Positions 38,118-47,848 of a stretch of 64,000 nt of DNA are shown here, one piece after another. The DNA lies in NCBI GenBank assembly GCA_946902985.2, contig OX336393.1:133452533-133516532 (forward strand), written 5' to 3'. The number at the start of each line of letters is the position of its first letter. Position 1 is the stretch's first letter. A model generated the notes under the pieces. The model saw nothing but the letters and a program-made list of their open reading frames with translations, did no database searches and had not been told where the DNA came from. Position numbers and translations under genes: made by a program. The stretch comes from Meconema thalassinum. Lineage: Eukaryota > Arthropoda > Insecta > Orthoptera > Tettigoniidae.

Positions 38118-40209
38118 TAGGGCTCGGATTTTTAGGTAAATAAATATTTGTTATGTAAATAAATATTTTAAGAATTTCTTCTATAAATACATAAATTCAT
38201 GCTTTTCACTTATCAGCACATAAAAAAGACATACTATTTACATTTTTTTAAATCAGTATGCTACATCTTTCAGCTTATTGCATTTTTGTTCTGTGTTACT
38301 TCAACGGGGAAGAACCTGTGAGCTATCTAATCTTCATGCGGTGTGTATGTCAGCTTGCAGCTGTGTTATTCTTAACTTGTCGCCCCGTGCCACTCACTGT
38401 GGAAGCCGGGGTTTTTCAGATGATTTTACTACTAATGGGGGCGTTCTGTTCTGCCAACCATGAAGGAAAGCAATCAAGGCTGAACAGCGATCTCAAGTTA
38501 CACAACACCTCAAGGGCAAGAAACATATTGCCACAGTTTCGCTCCTTCAGAAGAAGTTTTTCGATAATCGTTGGTCATTTGTTATTGACAACCTGATGAT
38601 GTATCAATATTTTTATTTTTTTGTCACGTATATTTCAGGTGTTTTAGCCTATTTTCAATTTTGAAAAAATAGGCTTATGAGATCACCTTTTGTCCGTGTG
38701 TGTGTGTGTGAGGTGTGTGTGTGTCCCCCTAACAACTTTTGAACGGCTGGAGCGATTTCTATGAAACACGGTAAGTTCATAGTACTATTCCGGGTCACCT
38801 CGACCGTGCCCTTCAAATTTTGTTACGTCTCACCAATCCAACATGGCGGCTGTGCGAAATATTTCACCAGCATTCAATATCTCCGAAACTGTTACCGATA
38901 TCACCCTGGAATTTAGTACGGTGATAAAGGGAACTACTAGAGGTTCACCTATGTGACTTTTGAAAAACTGGTCACTACAAAACCAACATGGCGGCCACGC
39001 GAATTCGCGACTTTTAAATAGACGTGTCTCGCGATTTAACCAACCAAACGCAATAAAACATGGTACAGTATATGTTTATACACATTGTAATGCACCGACA
39101 TCTAACTTGGTTCAATTGTTTATATAGCCACAACATGGCGGATGAGCGAAATATTTCACAGGCATTCTATATCTCTGAAACTATTAGCTGTATCACCCTG
39201 AAATTTTATACGGAGATAAAAGGCACTACTGGACGCTCACCTATAAGACTTTCAAAAAGCGGTTAACGACAAAACAAACATGGCGGCCAAGCAAATTTGA
39301 AAATTTTAAATAGACCTTTCTCGCGATTTAATGTTCCAAACGCAATGAAATCTGGTACAGGAAATGTTTATACACATTGCAATGCACTGGTATCTAATTT
39401 AGTTCAATTGTTCACATAACCTCAAGATGGCGGCTGTGCGAATTTTAAAATTAAGTTTTAATTTCTTGTGTCGTAATCAAGCGATCGAAGTGAAAGTTTG
39501 AATAATGAACCTACGCAATAATTTTCCTTCAATGGTACATGACTCTATGGCCTATACATTTAACAATCCAACATGGTGACCATCCAAAATATTCAGACGT
39601 CTCTGAATATCTACGAATTTATTATAGCAATCAAACTGAAATTTTTTATGTTCATAGGGGCTATGTACTTAAGTTCACCTATAGGACTTTAAATAACCTG
39701 GTGATCACAAATCCAACATGGCGGCGACGCGAAGTATAAATATTCACATGGACGTTTCTCGCAATTTAACCATCTGAGTGCAGTGAACCTTGGTACAGTA
39801 AATCCTTTTACGAATGTTAATCCACTGGCATCTAATTTATTTCAATTGTTTCCATAACCACAAGATGGCAGCTGTGCGAAATTTTAAAATCCCCTTATTA
39901 CTTCTTGTGTCCTATTTATGCGATTGAAGTTTGAATGCTACACGTACACAATAATCTTCATGTAACAGTACATAACTCTAGTACCTACATATATAAAATC
40001 CAACATGGCGACCATCCGAAATATTTAGACGGTACTCAATATCTACGAATCTATTACAGCAATCAAACTGAAATGTTGTATGTTGATAGTGGCAGTAAAT
40101 ATGAGTAGCATATATGAAAATAGGCTGTATAGTTCTTCACGGAACTACTTGTTAATACATAAAAAATAAATATTTTCCCGATTTTTAGCACCTAAAAATA
40201 CGAGCCCTA
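38118..40209. mobile_element. 2.1-kb non-autonomous hAT-like element
   Basis: The left end TAGGGCTCGGATTTTTAGGT and the complement of the right end agree at 19 of 20 positions. The element is flanked by the 8-bp direct repeat ATAATGAC (38,110-38,117 and 40,210-40,217). An 8-bp duplication with such TIRs is characteristic of the hAT superfamily. No transposase is present. The interior (38,640-40,100) is a separate nested repeat: a stem-loop, a TGTG run, then tandem 300-430-bp units each containing AACATGGCGGC or AAGATGGCGGC. Confidence 0.85.
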
Positions 40210-40324
40210 ATAATGACAGTCATTAAAGTACACTTTTCATTATGATACAGTTTCTCCAACCAATCAGACCTAAATATTTTCATTCATTGGCCAATTAGGT
40301 AAGGATAGCTTCGCACATGCACTC

Positions 40325-40573
40325 AAAATCCAACATGTCGGACATGAATTGCTTGATTTGAAAGTTGACAATGTAAATGTAATTGGATCTACCATTGTAG
40401 TTACAAACCCAAACACAACGACAAAATCAGCACGAACCGTTCCAGTAACAAGAAAATACGTTGAAATATGCAAGAAATTTAGGAATCCACGTCCAGAATT
40501 TTGTAACACACCATCCTTCTACCCTAGCATATACCGACATGGAAAGTCTGCACCGTCCGTAATGTTTGAATAA
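40325..40573 (+). pseudogene. Possible tyrosine-recombinase fragment
   Basis: The frame ends at 40,571-40,573 and contains HELLDLKVDNV, GSTIVVTNPNTTTKSARTVP and a C-terminal KFRNPRPEF. The spacing of a hydrophobic strand, a basic T-K-S-x-R segment and a closing R-P resembles the region before the catalytic core in Crypton/DIRS-type tyrosine recombinases or KCTD-like domesticated proteins. No catalytic R-H-R-Y set is visible. It lies 135 bp left of the Maverick and is not part of it. The assignment is weak. Confidence 0.25.
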
Positions 40574-40707
40574 ATAAACGGCGCAATATTGCAAAATAAA
40601 TAGCACTGTACCTTAATATCCACAACTCCAATTTCTACACAGGGCATGCGTACGATTTTACCGACAATTTGAGTGAATGCTGTTGTCTACATAAACTCAC
40701 CATAACG

Positions 40708-42350
40708 AGTAAGGGGGTAGTGAGAGTTTAAACCAACAGCCTACTTTCCTGCGAACATTGCCGATAACTCCCGAACCCATGGTCGGAGATTCACGAATGA
40801 GGTGTCGTTGGACTCGGGATGACGGGGGCCTTGCTATGGACCACTCGTTATATATATTTTTTTTTTGAAAATGTTTGTTTTCGAAAATAGGCGATAGTTG
40901 CAAAAACCAAACATGGTAGAACGTTGTGCCATGGCTCAAACGAATGGTCTTTATGACCTTTATTTTATATTAAAAAAAACTTTTTATTTTTTATGTTTTT
41001 TTTTAAACACTCGAATTTTGAAAATCCTATATTTTGGAAACTACGAAGTTTACAAAAAAGTTTGTTTGACATAAATGAAAGGTCCCTACGCTCTCTACCA
41101 GCAAAATAAATTTCAAGTCTCTAAGATAAAAACCTGACAGTAGTGCTAGGTTAGGGGTCTGCTCCACTTAGGAATTTGTGAGCCCCTGCGACCTTGGAAT
41201 GGAAGGAGTGATGCTAGGAGGGCGTGCTTGGATTCGTTTTTTCCGTCTCATGGCGCTCGTTACGGGAATGTCGATGTCGAAAAGGTGAAATGCTGGAAAC
41301 ACGGTTTTTTGGGGCAAAAACTTTATTTTAGATTTTTTGTTATATCTCGCGAACCAAACATGCTAGAGGCACGTACGAGGGGTCCGAGGACTCGGGGTGA
41401 CGTTCTCTCTGCTATGGAGAACACGCTATATTTTTTTAAAAAATGTGGAAACTCGATTTTGGGGTAAACACGTGTTGTTTTGTGATTTTTGCCGATATTT
41501 CACGAACCAATAACGCTAGAGACTTGTACGAGGTGTTATTTTTTTCGTCGCGTTGTTCTCTTGCCGAGGATGTTCGTGTTGAGCAGGAATGAAAAACCAT
41601 GTTGAGGTAAAATCGTGATTTTAGACTTTTTGCCCCTATCTCGCAAACCCATAACGCTAGAGACGTGAACGAGGTGTCCTAGGACTCGGGCTAACGCCCT
41701 CTTTTTGAAACTATGTTTGACATTTTGACAAAGGGCCTAACGCCATACATGTTGAAGAAAAACTAATTTTTCTTTGCCTGTTTAAAATGTTCATGATGGG
41801 TGGTGGTTGAGAGAGACGATACGGCTGGGTGTGTGTGTTTCAACGAACCTGTAGCTGACCACAATGACCATGCTTAACAGAACAATCGATATTTCGGCGG
41901 GTCGGCTTGTGAAAAAGCGAGGGTTCGTTTTTTTTCTGACATTTTACCCCCGAAGGGAATCTTTAACGTGTAAACGATGATGAGAACTTGGTTCTATGTT
42001 GGTCGTAGCGAGTACAGAAAACAAACTTGCCAAGGAGCAGACGAGCAGGAGGTGAATGTCATTTGAGCTTATTGGAATGCGCTGATCTGACTTGACAACA
42101 GGTGCAATGGAAAAATGACAAGGACGCAGAGGACACTTGAAGGTGAAATAATCTGACCATCGTGGTGGCGGGGAAGAGCGAAATGGATGTGAACACGTGT
42201 GAGATGACATGTACGCTAAACCAGTTACATCCTGTCTTGCTTCGTATGTGACAAAATGCAAGTTCATGTGAAATTTGGTCTGGCACAGGTGTTCACCTTG
42301 GACGTTGGCTGTCCACGTGCACGATAAGAGAATGTTCAAAGCGTGGGAAT
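40708..42350 (+). repeat. Maverick left terminal inverted repeat
   Basis: About 1.64 kb, matching 56,255-58,090 in reverse at roughly 90 per cent. It contains three or four diverged copies of a 130-150-bp module. Each has a TCTCGCGAACC-like box, GCTAGAGACGTG or a variant, CGAGGTGTC or CGAGGGGTC, and GGACTCGGG (about 40,765-40,850, 41,340-41,430, 41,490-41,570 and 41,635-41,700). The inner boundary is at about 42,340-42,350, where similarity with the right copy fades. Confidence 0.93.
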
Positions 42351-42561
42351 CGCTGAATCAGTAAAAAAGTGTGATGCAACTTGTGGGAATGATGTCACAA
42401 CCAATAGATAGGCAAGAGCTGCGAGCAGGGAAGGGGGAAGAGGGGGTGGGGCGATGTATGAGAGAACACAGGTGGAAAGAGAAAGAAATATGTGGAGCTG
42501 AGGACTGTACACACAGAGCTATAAGTGCTGTACAACATGTGTGAATAAAAAGTACACAGGT
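42351..42561. other. Spacer between left TIR and integrase
   Basis: Purine-rich spacer (AGAGGGGGTGGGG near 42,440) followed by GTGTGAATAAAAAG at about 42,539-42,552. The latter could hold the AATAAA of a plus-strand transcript or be chance. No gene. Confidence 0.4.
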
Positions 42562-43577
42562 TCACACAACATGTAATTTATTGATCCAGGAATTAAACGT
42601 AGAGTTAAATCCTAACCATTTGACATATAGTTTATTTCCTTTTTGTTTCAACACTTTTTCCACAAGATAATGCTTAGGAAATGCTGTTTTCTGAAGTTCA
42701 TGGAGACAAAATCTACCTTTTATGGGTTGACGGTTGAGGTCCTCGAGTAAATAGGTGACTGGACTGTCCAAGTTGACTTAACGAATTAGAAATAGTTCAG
42801 TCCCCCATTGAGGCATGTAGCCCTTATTGAAAGCAGACTTAAATTTGCTCACACGAACAAAATCCCCAATTTTCAGTCGGTGACGTTTAGGATCGGCTGT
42901 TTTATGGGGTTAAACAGTTTATCCAATCGCTGAATATTTTTGGTCACGAGGCGTGGCTTGGTCCCAATCGTTCTATGTTTGGTGTCATCGTAACGTGATA
43001 CTAGCTCTGGTAACATGTCCAATCAGCGATACATGCCCTGAGCGGTAAACGTTTTCAACATATGGGTTTTCAATGTTCGGTTAAACCGCTCGACCACACT
43101 GGCTTTAAGATTGCTGTAAGTGGTGTAATGGTGAATATCCTTAGATTTGAGAAAACTGGAGAAATCCTAGTTGAAAAATTCTTTCCCCTGGTCGGTTTGT
43201 AGCAGCTGAGGTTGACGTTTGGAGTGTTGAATAATAAGTTGAAAGGCCTTGGTGACCAGTAGACCAGACTTGCGACGCACAGGTTCAACAAAGGCCATTT
43301 TGGAATAGACATCAATGACGGTCAACATATAGCGTACACCGTCGTTAACGCTAGCATAGGGTATCATTTCAACCAAGTCAGCCTGCCAAAGTTCATCCAC
43401 ACCTCGTGAAATCACTTTGAGTCGCGGATAGTGACGCCTAGCTGGGCGATGCAACTCGTGAGCAATACCCATTTTAATGGGTGAGGCCTTAAACAATAAT
43501 TTTGGCATTTCGAAGTTCTTGTTCAATTTCTTGAATTTCCCAATCGTGACCGGTATGGCCAGCTTGACGTGAAGCAT
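42562..43577 (-). pseudogene. Maverick DDE integrase with chromodomain, broken
   Basis: Retrovirus-like integrase that would insert the linear element DNA and create the 6-bp duplication. The frame 43,167-43,577 has the first catalytic aspartate in LWQADLVEM and the second in LLQTDQGKEFF. An in-frame TAG at 43,167-43,169 cuts it before the catalytic glutamate, which is still legible further on in VVERFNRTLK. A second in-frame TGA lies near 43,025, and the frame breaks again before the last segment. That segment (42,562-42,771) ends in a chromodomain-like YLVEKVLKQKGNKLYVKWLG followed by a W-I pair, typical of Maverick integrases. The N-terminal zinc-binding part is not visible. It overlaps the end of the upstream DUF8207-like frame. 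It is not functional as it stands. Confidence 0.9.
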
Positions 43578-44482
43578 TCAACAACTATAGCCGCTGGACG
43601 AGCTTATTGGGATTGTGCCAGTAGGTAACATCCACAAGGGGTTTTAATGGTTTAAATGTCACTCTCGAAGCGGATGCTTTACGACGACCACTTTGACCGG
43701 TGGGAAACATTTTTGCAATGATGGTTTTATATTTTTGAGATATATTGGCATTCACTTGTTGAGTGGGATCATACTGTCTTTTATGGGCATGGGTGTCCAA
43801 TAAAATGGATTTATATTTGTCAAGGTCCTCTGACGTATAATCATGGGAAGAGTGGGTCCGAGAAAAGAGCTGCTTTAACAGTCGTGGCGTTAATTTATAG
43901 TTGATGTTTTTAATGACAGCTTTAGTACGAGCAAATTTAATGGATGAGACGCCAATTTTAAAACTATCATCCTCATAGCGAACACCATACGTGGTGTCTG
44001 TGTTTCCAATAAATAGATCGGTGAAATAGGGTTCCAATGTTGATCCATAATATTTTATTAAAATGGTTTTCAGTTGAGCTTTATATTGAGGGGTGGCCAA
44101 GAGTTGTGAAAACGGAGACGCTCTGGAAGGGCAAGGTGTTTCGACCATGGCCAAGGATTATTTTTTCTCAAATCTCTGCAAGGGGTGTGGCCTTTTCTTG
44201 AGGCGTAAACACTTGTTTCTCCTCATCCTCAACCTGGCTAACACTAGTCAAATCTTCCTGTTCCCGTTCCTCTTCCTCTTCCTCAGGGTCCTCGTGCAGC
44301 GTCTGAGTGGCTTGTGAAACGGTGGGTAGCGTTTCAGACGACTTGAAAGAGCGTTTCAACATGGCTTTTAGCGGAGGTGCTAAATGTTGTTGAATAAACA
44401 AAGCATGATCGGCACGCGATCGTTTCAATTGACGAAACTTTTGGCGAATAGTATTTTTTGCTCTAATAATATGCTTTTTCAC
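43489..44482 (-). pseudogene. DUF8207-like Maverick protein, broken
   Basis: Two frames, 44,168-44,482 and 43,585-44,154, appear to be halves of one gene separated by a frameshift at a T-run near 44,160. The first half is basic and coiled (KKHIIRAKNTIRQKFRQLKR), then acidic (a run of E near residue 70). The second half has the pattern YGVRYEDDSFKIG, an L-T-P segment, and YTSEDLDKYKSILLDTHAH, then ends in YWHNPNKLVQRL. I recognise this layout as the DUF8207 type found in insect Maverick elements; function is unknown. A TAG at 43,585-43,587 ends the frame, but family-like sequence continues in frame to a TAA at 43,489-43,491, overlapping the integrase. No ATG in the right frame is clear; the start is uncertain. 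Confidence 0.65.
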
Positions 44483-44542
44483 TTGACTCTGCTAACGCCA
44501 TGGTGTCTTGACAAATGACTTGACAGGGAATGAGACAGGGCC

Positions 44543-45221
44543 TTAAATAGCAATAAAATGATCAAACCCTAAGCGAAACCGTCCTTGGTTGAGTTCACTT
44601 TGTTTGTCAATCACTAAACAGGCATGACGTTGAGTGTTCCAGCACTTGGCACACAATTCTGTAAACATTTGAAAGGTCATATCCGGATTCGCATGTTCAT
44701 TATAAATGTGACGACTGTTCCTCTCGTCCTGGCGAAATAAAACAATGACATTGGCATTGTCACGAATCAACTGTTTGGACATTTTTGAATACGTTTGTCC
44801 AAGATAGAAGCAATCGATATGTTTGTGACGACCCTTGCTGAAATAGCTTTGAATGATGCCTTGACGTTCAGTGGATACATCGGCTTTACCTCATCCGGTG
44901 AAATCACATTTTCTTGCATGGAAAATGTAAAATAACCCATATTCTCTTTTTGTAATCCAGACATGACTTGATCCAGAAACACGTAGAGAGGTTGGTAGAC
45001 AGATTTTGCAAAAATATAAATATTTTGAAAACGCAGACCATTGGGCGCTGTGATGAGCGTTAGCAAAAGATTGGTCTTTCCACAGCCGGAAGGTCCCACA
45101 ATGATGCAGCGAATGGAAAAGATGGAAACAGTGAACCATGGCGTTGTTCACGTGATGTGGGACAGAGATGGGAAACCATGTCCCCCACGGGGAATGAAAC
45201 TTGCTGCTTAATAATCTTCAT
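44543..45221 (-). pseudogene. Packaging ATPase (FtsK/HerA-like), broken
   Basis: Genome-packaging NTPase of the Maverick/adintovirus set. An ATG at 45,221 starts a frame that shifts before the P-loop. The frame 44,767-45,099 opens with the Walker A motif GPSGCGKT, followed by N-L-L-L. Another frameshift lies near 44,840-44,880, and the region where Walker B (a hydrophobic run ending in D-D) is expected is not legible, so a small deletion is likely. The C-terminal half (44,543-44,782 and just upstream) shows a FYLGQTY-like strand out of frame, then SKQLIRDNANVIVLFRQDER, which matches the conserved end of these ATPases. It heads the minus-strand block and is divergent from the fibre-like gene, 92 bp away. 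Confidence 0.85.
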
Positions 45222-45313
45222 TTCAACTAAGGCTTAGCCAGGCTAGCAGGCTGTCTATATACAGGACACCGAGCCTTGTCATAGAAAGAGTAGACTGGTA
45301 CTACCGGTTAGCG
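45222..45313. promoter_or_regulatory. Divergent promoter region between ATPase and fibre-like gene
   Basis: The 92 bp separate the start codons of two diverging genes, so control signals for both blocks must lie here or in the coding ends. A TATATA at 45,256-45,261 sits 53 bp upstream of the plus-strand ATG. Activity is inferred only from position and the TATA-like string. Confidence 0.4.
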
Positions 45314-46033
45314 ATGGATGTCTTTGGACGTGCGCTAGTGGCCAAAGCTAGGTCTGTCCCCATACATGATCCTAAACAAGAAACAGATCCTGCTAATAAA
45401 CACTATGTGGATAGGTCAGTAGTGCCACGCACAAAACAGGGAGATTATGACTTTAAGGGAAAGCGGTTAACCCATGTAAAACATCCTCAAGTGTCTACAG
45501 ACGTTACTACGAAAATGTATGTGGATAACAAAGTGTATGAATTTTATGACAAAGTGCCCCAGCTTACGGTGAATGGCTATAGCGCTAATCACCATCGGAT
45601 TATTCACATGGAAGACCCGCAAGGCGAAGAAGATGCCTGTACCAAGCGTTACGTGACCTATGAAATGGAAAGGCTTTATAAATTTATCACATCTGTATTC
45701 TTAGTGTATCTGACAAATGAAAAACCTGTGAATGACAGAAACCATTTACCGCTAGTCCATGATCAGCACTTGACCTATGTGCTTGCTTCAGGTTTAAGCC
45801 ACTATCGATTACACTATGATGGAACCATTCACATCAAATATGCCATACCTGATGAGAACCATTTACAAATACAGAGAAATGGTCATAGGATGTTGGTCCA
45901 TAACCATGAAATGGTCAATGCAGGTGACGAATTATCCTTTCATCTCATGTTGACATGGGATGAAAAGCAAGCGGGAAAAACCATAAACGATTTCCCACTT
46001 TATGTGGAATTGGAATATACAGTCATGAAATAA
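45314..46033 (+). CDS. Fibre-like protein with phage tail-fibre type repeats
   Basis: Intact 239-codon frame starting at an ATG. It carries three copies of a D/H-P-x4-D-x3-K-x-Y-V-D/T repeat at residues 19-33 (DPKQETDPANKHYVD), 57-71 (HPQVSTDVTTKMYVD) and 101-115 (DPQGEEDACTKRYVT), spaced 38 and 44 residues apart. This repeat is well known from phage tail-fibre and other trimeric fibre shafts, where it forms beta-structured stalks. The part after residue 130 (a hydrophobic stretch TSVFLVYL, then beta-rich sequence) would be the head. It is first in the plus-strand structural block. A role as capsid spike or fibre is inference from the repeat and the position. No signal peptide is evident. Confidence 0.7.
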   Translation: MDVFGRALVAKARSVPIHDPKQETDPANKHYVDRSVVPRTKQGDYDFKGKRLTHVKHPQVSTDVTTKMYVDNKVYEFYDKVPQLTVNGYSANHHRIIHMEDPQGEEDACTKRYVTYEMERLYKFITSVFLVYLTNEKPVNDRNHLPLVHDQHLTYVLASGLSHYRLHYDGTIHIKYAIPDENHLQIQRNGHRMLVHNHEMVNAGDELSFHLMLTWDEKQAGKTINDFPLYVELEYTVMK

Positions 46034-46092
46034 CAATCTGACGTTAGTTGTGATATAAACTTTGTTGTGAAAGGTTGTTGGTCATTATCATC

Positions 46093-46548
46093 ATGGGGAA
46101 ACAAAGGTATGTGGTGAGAAAGACTAAAAAAAGGACTTTGTCCTTGGCAAAGCCTGGGCTTACGACATTTGTGGACAAGCCCTTGCGAAAGAAAAAAGAA
46201 AAAATAATGTATTGACCATAAGGAAAGCCTTTCGAGCAGCACAGAGACATGTTATTCCAAAACGTCGGCGACAGGGTTAAAACCAAGGGCGAGTGATTCC
46301 CGTCCCCAAACGAGCCGGATATTTACCTGCATTATTTGCCGGTCTGGCTGCTCTAGGTTCACTTTTAGGGCGGTGCCAGTGTATTCGCGAAAACCATTAA
46401 AGCCGCGCAGCAGGGCAAGCAACAACTCAAAGAAAGTCAGCGACACAATGAAACGATGGAAGCCATTGCTATGGGGGCTAGAAATGCCAATTTAAAGCCA
46501 GCCTTTTATCAACAAGGATTTGGGATTTCACCATTTCGAAATATTTAA
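46093..46548 (+). pseudogene. Core/membrane-lytic-like small virion protein, broken
   Basis: An ATG at 46,093 opens a 40-codon very basic frame (many K/R, VVRKTKKRT, KPLRKKKEK) ending at TGA 46,213-46,215. Downstream, in other frames, come an arginine-rich patch (VIPKRRR) and a hydrophobic glycine/alanine-rich segment (LPALFAGLAALGSLL). A helical Q/E-rich segment with HNETMEAIAMGARNAN follows, then a short tail to TAA 46,546-46,548. Basic start, hydrophobic glycine-rich middle and amphipathic end are the layout of adenovirus pX/pVI-like proteins of Mavericks, which condense DNA or disrupt membranes. Frameshifts or stops near 46,215, 46,277 and 46,370 break it. It lies just before the protease. 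Confidence 0.5.
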
Positions 46549-46945
46549 AAAAAAAATAACCTCAGCCACAGCGAAACATGTCCTGACGCTTCAACAAGTG
46601 GAAAGCTATGCTAAACAACTAAAGCTTTCTCATTTTCGAGGAGTGTTTATGCGAAACCAATTACCTCTATGTCCCTGGAAACAGGAACGCGCTGTCGTCA
46701 ATTTGTATGATCACCGAGGACCAGGAACACATTATGTAGCTTATGTCAAAGAGGGATCCATTGTATGGTACTTTGACAGTTTTGGGAATTTGCCCCCGCC
46801 CATGGAACTAGTGACCTATTTTGGAAACAGGATCAAGATATATATTATAATGTGAAACGTGAGCAAACGTTTAACAGCCAACAGTGTGGACGTTTGTGTT
46901 TATTTTTTTTTTATATAAGACGCAGTATAAGCTAAAACGCCACCA
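46549..46945 (+). pseudogene. Adenain-like cysteine protease (C5 family), broken
   Basis: Maturation protease of the virion. The frame ending at 46,855 contains FRGVFMRNQLP, then the catalytic histidine in PGTHYVAYVK and the acidic residue in WYFDSFGNLPPP. It ends out of frame at KIYIIM. Just downstream, in another frame, are the conserved glutamine and catalytic cysteine in NSQQCGRLCL (about 46,873-46,902). One frameshift at about 46,835-46,855 therefore separates H and D from C. The N-terminal start is unclear: the open frame reaches back to 46,520 through a non-ATG codon and overlaps the preceding gene. The usual length is near 125-200 residues, which fits. Confidence 0.85.
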
Positions 46946-46947
46946 GT

Positions 46948-47663
46948 ATGTCGGCAGAAAGTAAAACGTTTACACTGCATGGATGTGGACCCGAAGTCAG
47001 CCTAGACCACCTATCGAATTGAGTGAAAAACCCTATGGTTTAGGACTTGTTTCTCTTGAAACGTACAATCGAATATACAACATACGTGAAAATGTGAACA
47101 ACAAGTTTTACTATGATGATTCTGTGCTCACCCTGAACTCTGGTGGATACACGATCGATGACATTTATGAACACATTTATGTGGTGTTGATCAATGACTA
47201 TGGTTTAAAGTCATTTCTCGATGGAACGCACAAGTTTGAACTTGTAGGCAATACCAACACTCATCGCTGTAGTATTTTCTCTACAATCAACATTGACTTT
47301 AAAACACATCCTGATTCCATTGGTCCACTACTAGGATTTAAACCACGTGTGTTGGAGCCCAACAAAAAACATGAATCAGACCATGAAGTGAAATTCATTG
47401 AAGACCATCATGTGTCGGTGACGTGTTATATTATTAGCCAAGTGTACACCAATCAAGAACCATCGCATTCGCTTTATGACTTTATTGTGATATCGCCCAA
47501 TGGGTATATTATTCGTGAAAACCCTCCAGTGACGCTTTTTCATTCTGTGGATGTCGATATTATTAGTAATATAACATTAAGGCTGATCAATAGAGATCAA
47601 AAACTCATTGATCTAGATTCTACCACACCAGTGACTTACAAGTTGGTGCTAAAGCCACTATGA
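46948..47663 (+). CDS. Penton-like minor capsid protein
   Basis: A 226-codon frame from ATG 46,983 to TGA 47,661-47,663, with no internal break. It shows NNKFYYDDSVLTLNSGGYTI near the start and SIGPLLGF in the middle. A C-terminal series of short strands (VDVDIISNITLRLINRDQKL, then LVLKPL) follows, as in the single jelly-roll penton proteins of Mavericks and adintoviruses. An ATG at 46,948 opens a different frame whose TFTLHG resembles the usual N-terminus, so a small frameshift near 46,985 may have replaced the original start; the ATG at 46,983 still gives a near full-length product. A TATATAAG at 46,912-46,919 lies just upstream. The stop overlaps the next ATG (ATGA). Confidence 0.75.
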
Positions 47664-47848
47664 AGTTTGTGTATAAAGCAACAACACCGTCTAGGAATGG
47701 TGTTAGTTGTTTGCCACGTGAATACACGTTAACATCTCAAGACAAGCAGATTTTACAGCATTTGGGTTACCACGTCAACCCCCATGATGAATTCTATCCT
47801 AGAGGTAGCGAACCGCATAGAGGAGCAACCAGGAGTGGTAAGAATTGA
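47660..47848 (+). CDS. Small protein between penton-like and MCP genes
   Basis: A 62-codon frame beginning MKFVYKATTPSRNG. Its ATG overlaps the penton stop by four bases (ATGA), and its end overlaps the MCP start by 65 bases. No recognisable domain. Tight coupling suggests a real small gene or a former extension of a neighbour; function unknown. Confidence 0.4.
   Translation: MKFVYKATTPSRNGVSCLPREYTLTSQDKQILQHLGYHVNPHDEFYPRGSEPHRGATRSGKN

Noticed and set aside
41944..42339. 131-codon TIR frame as a gene
   Set aside because: It begins at TTG, has no recognisable domain and lies wholly in the TIR; noted as a finding only.
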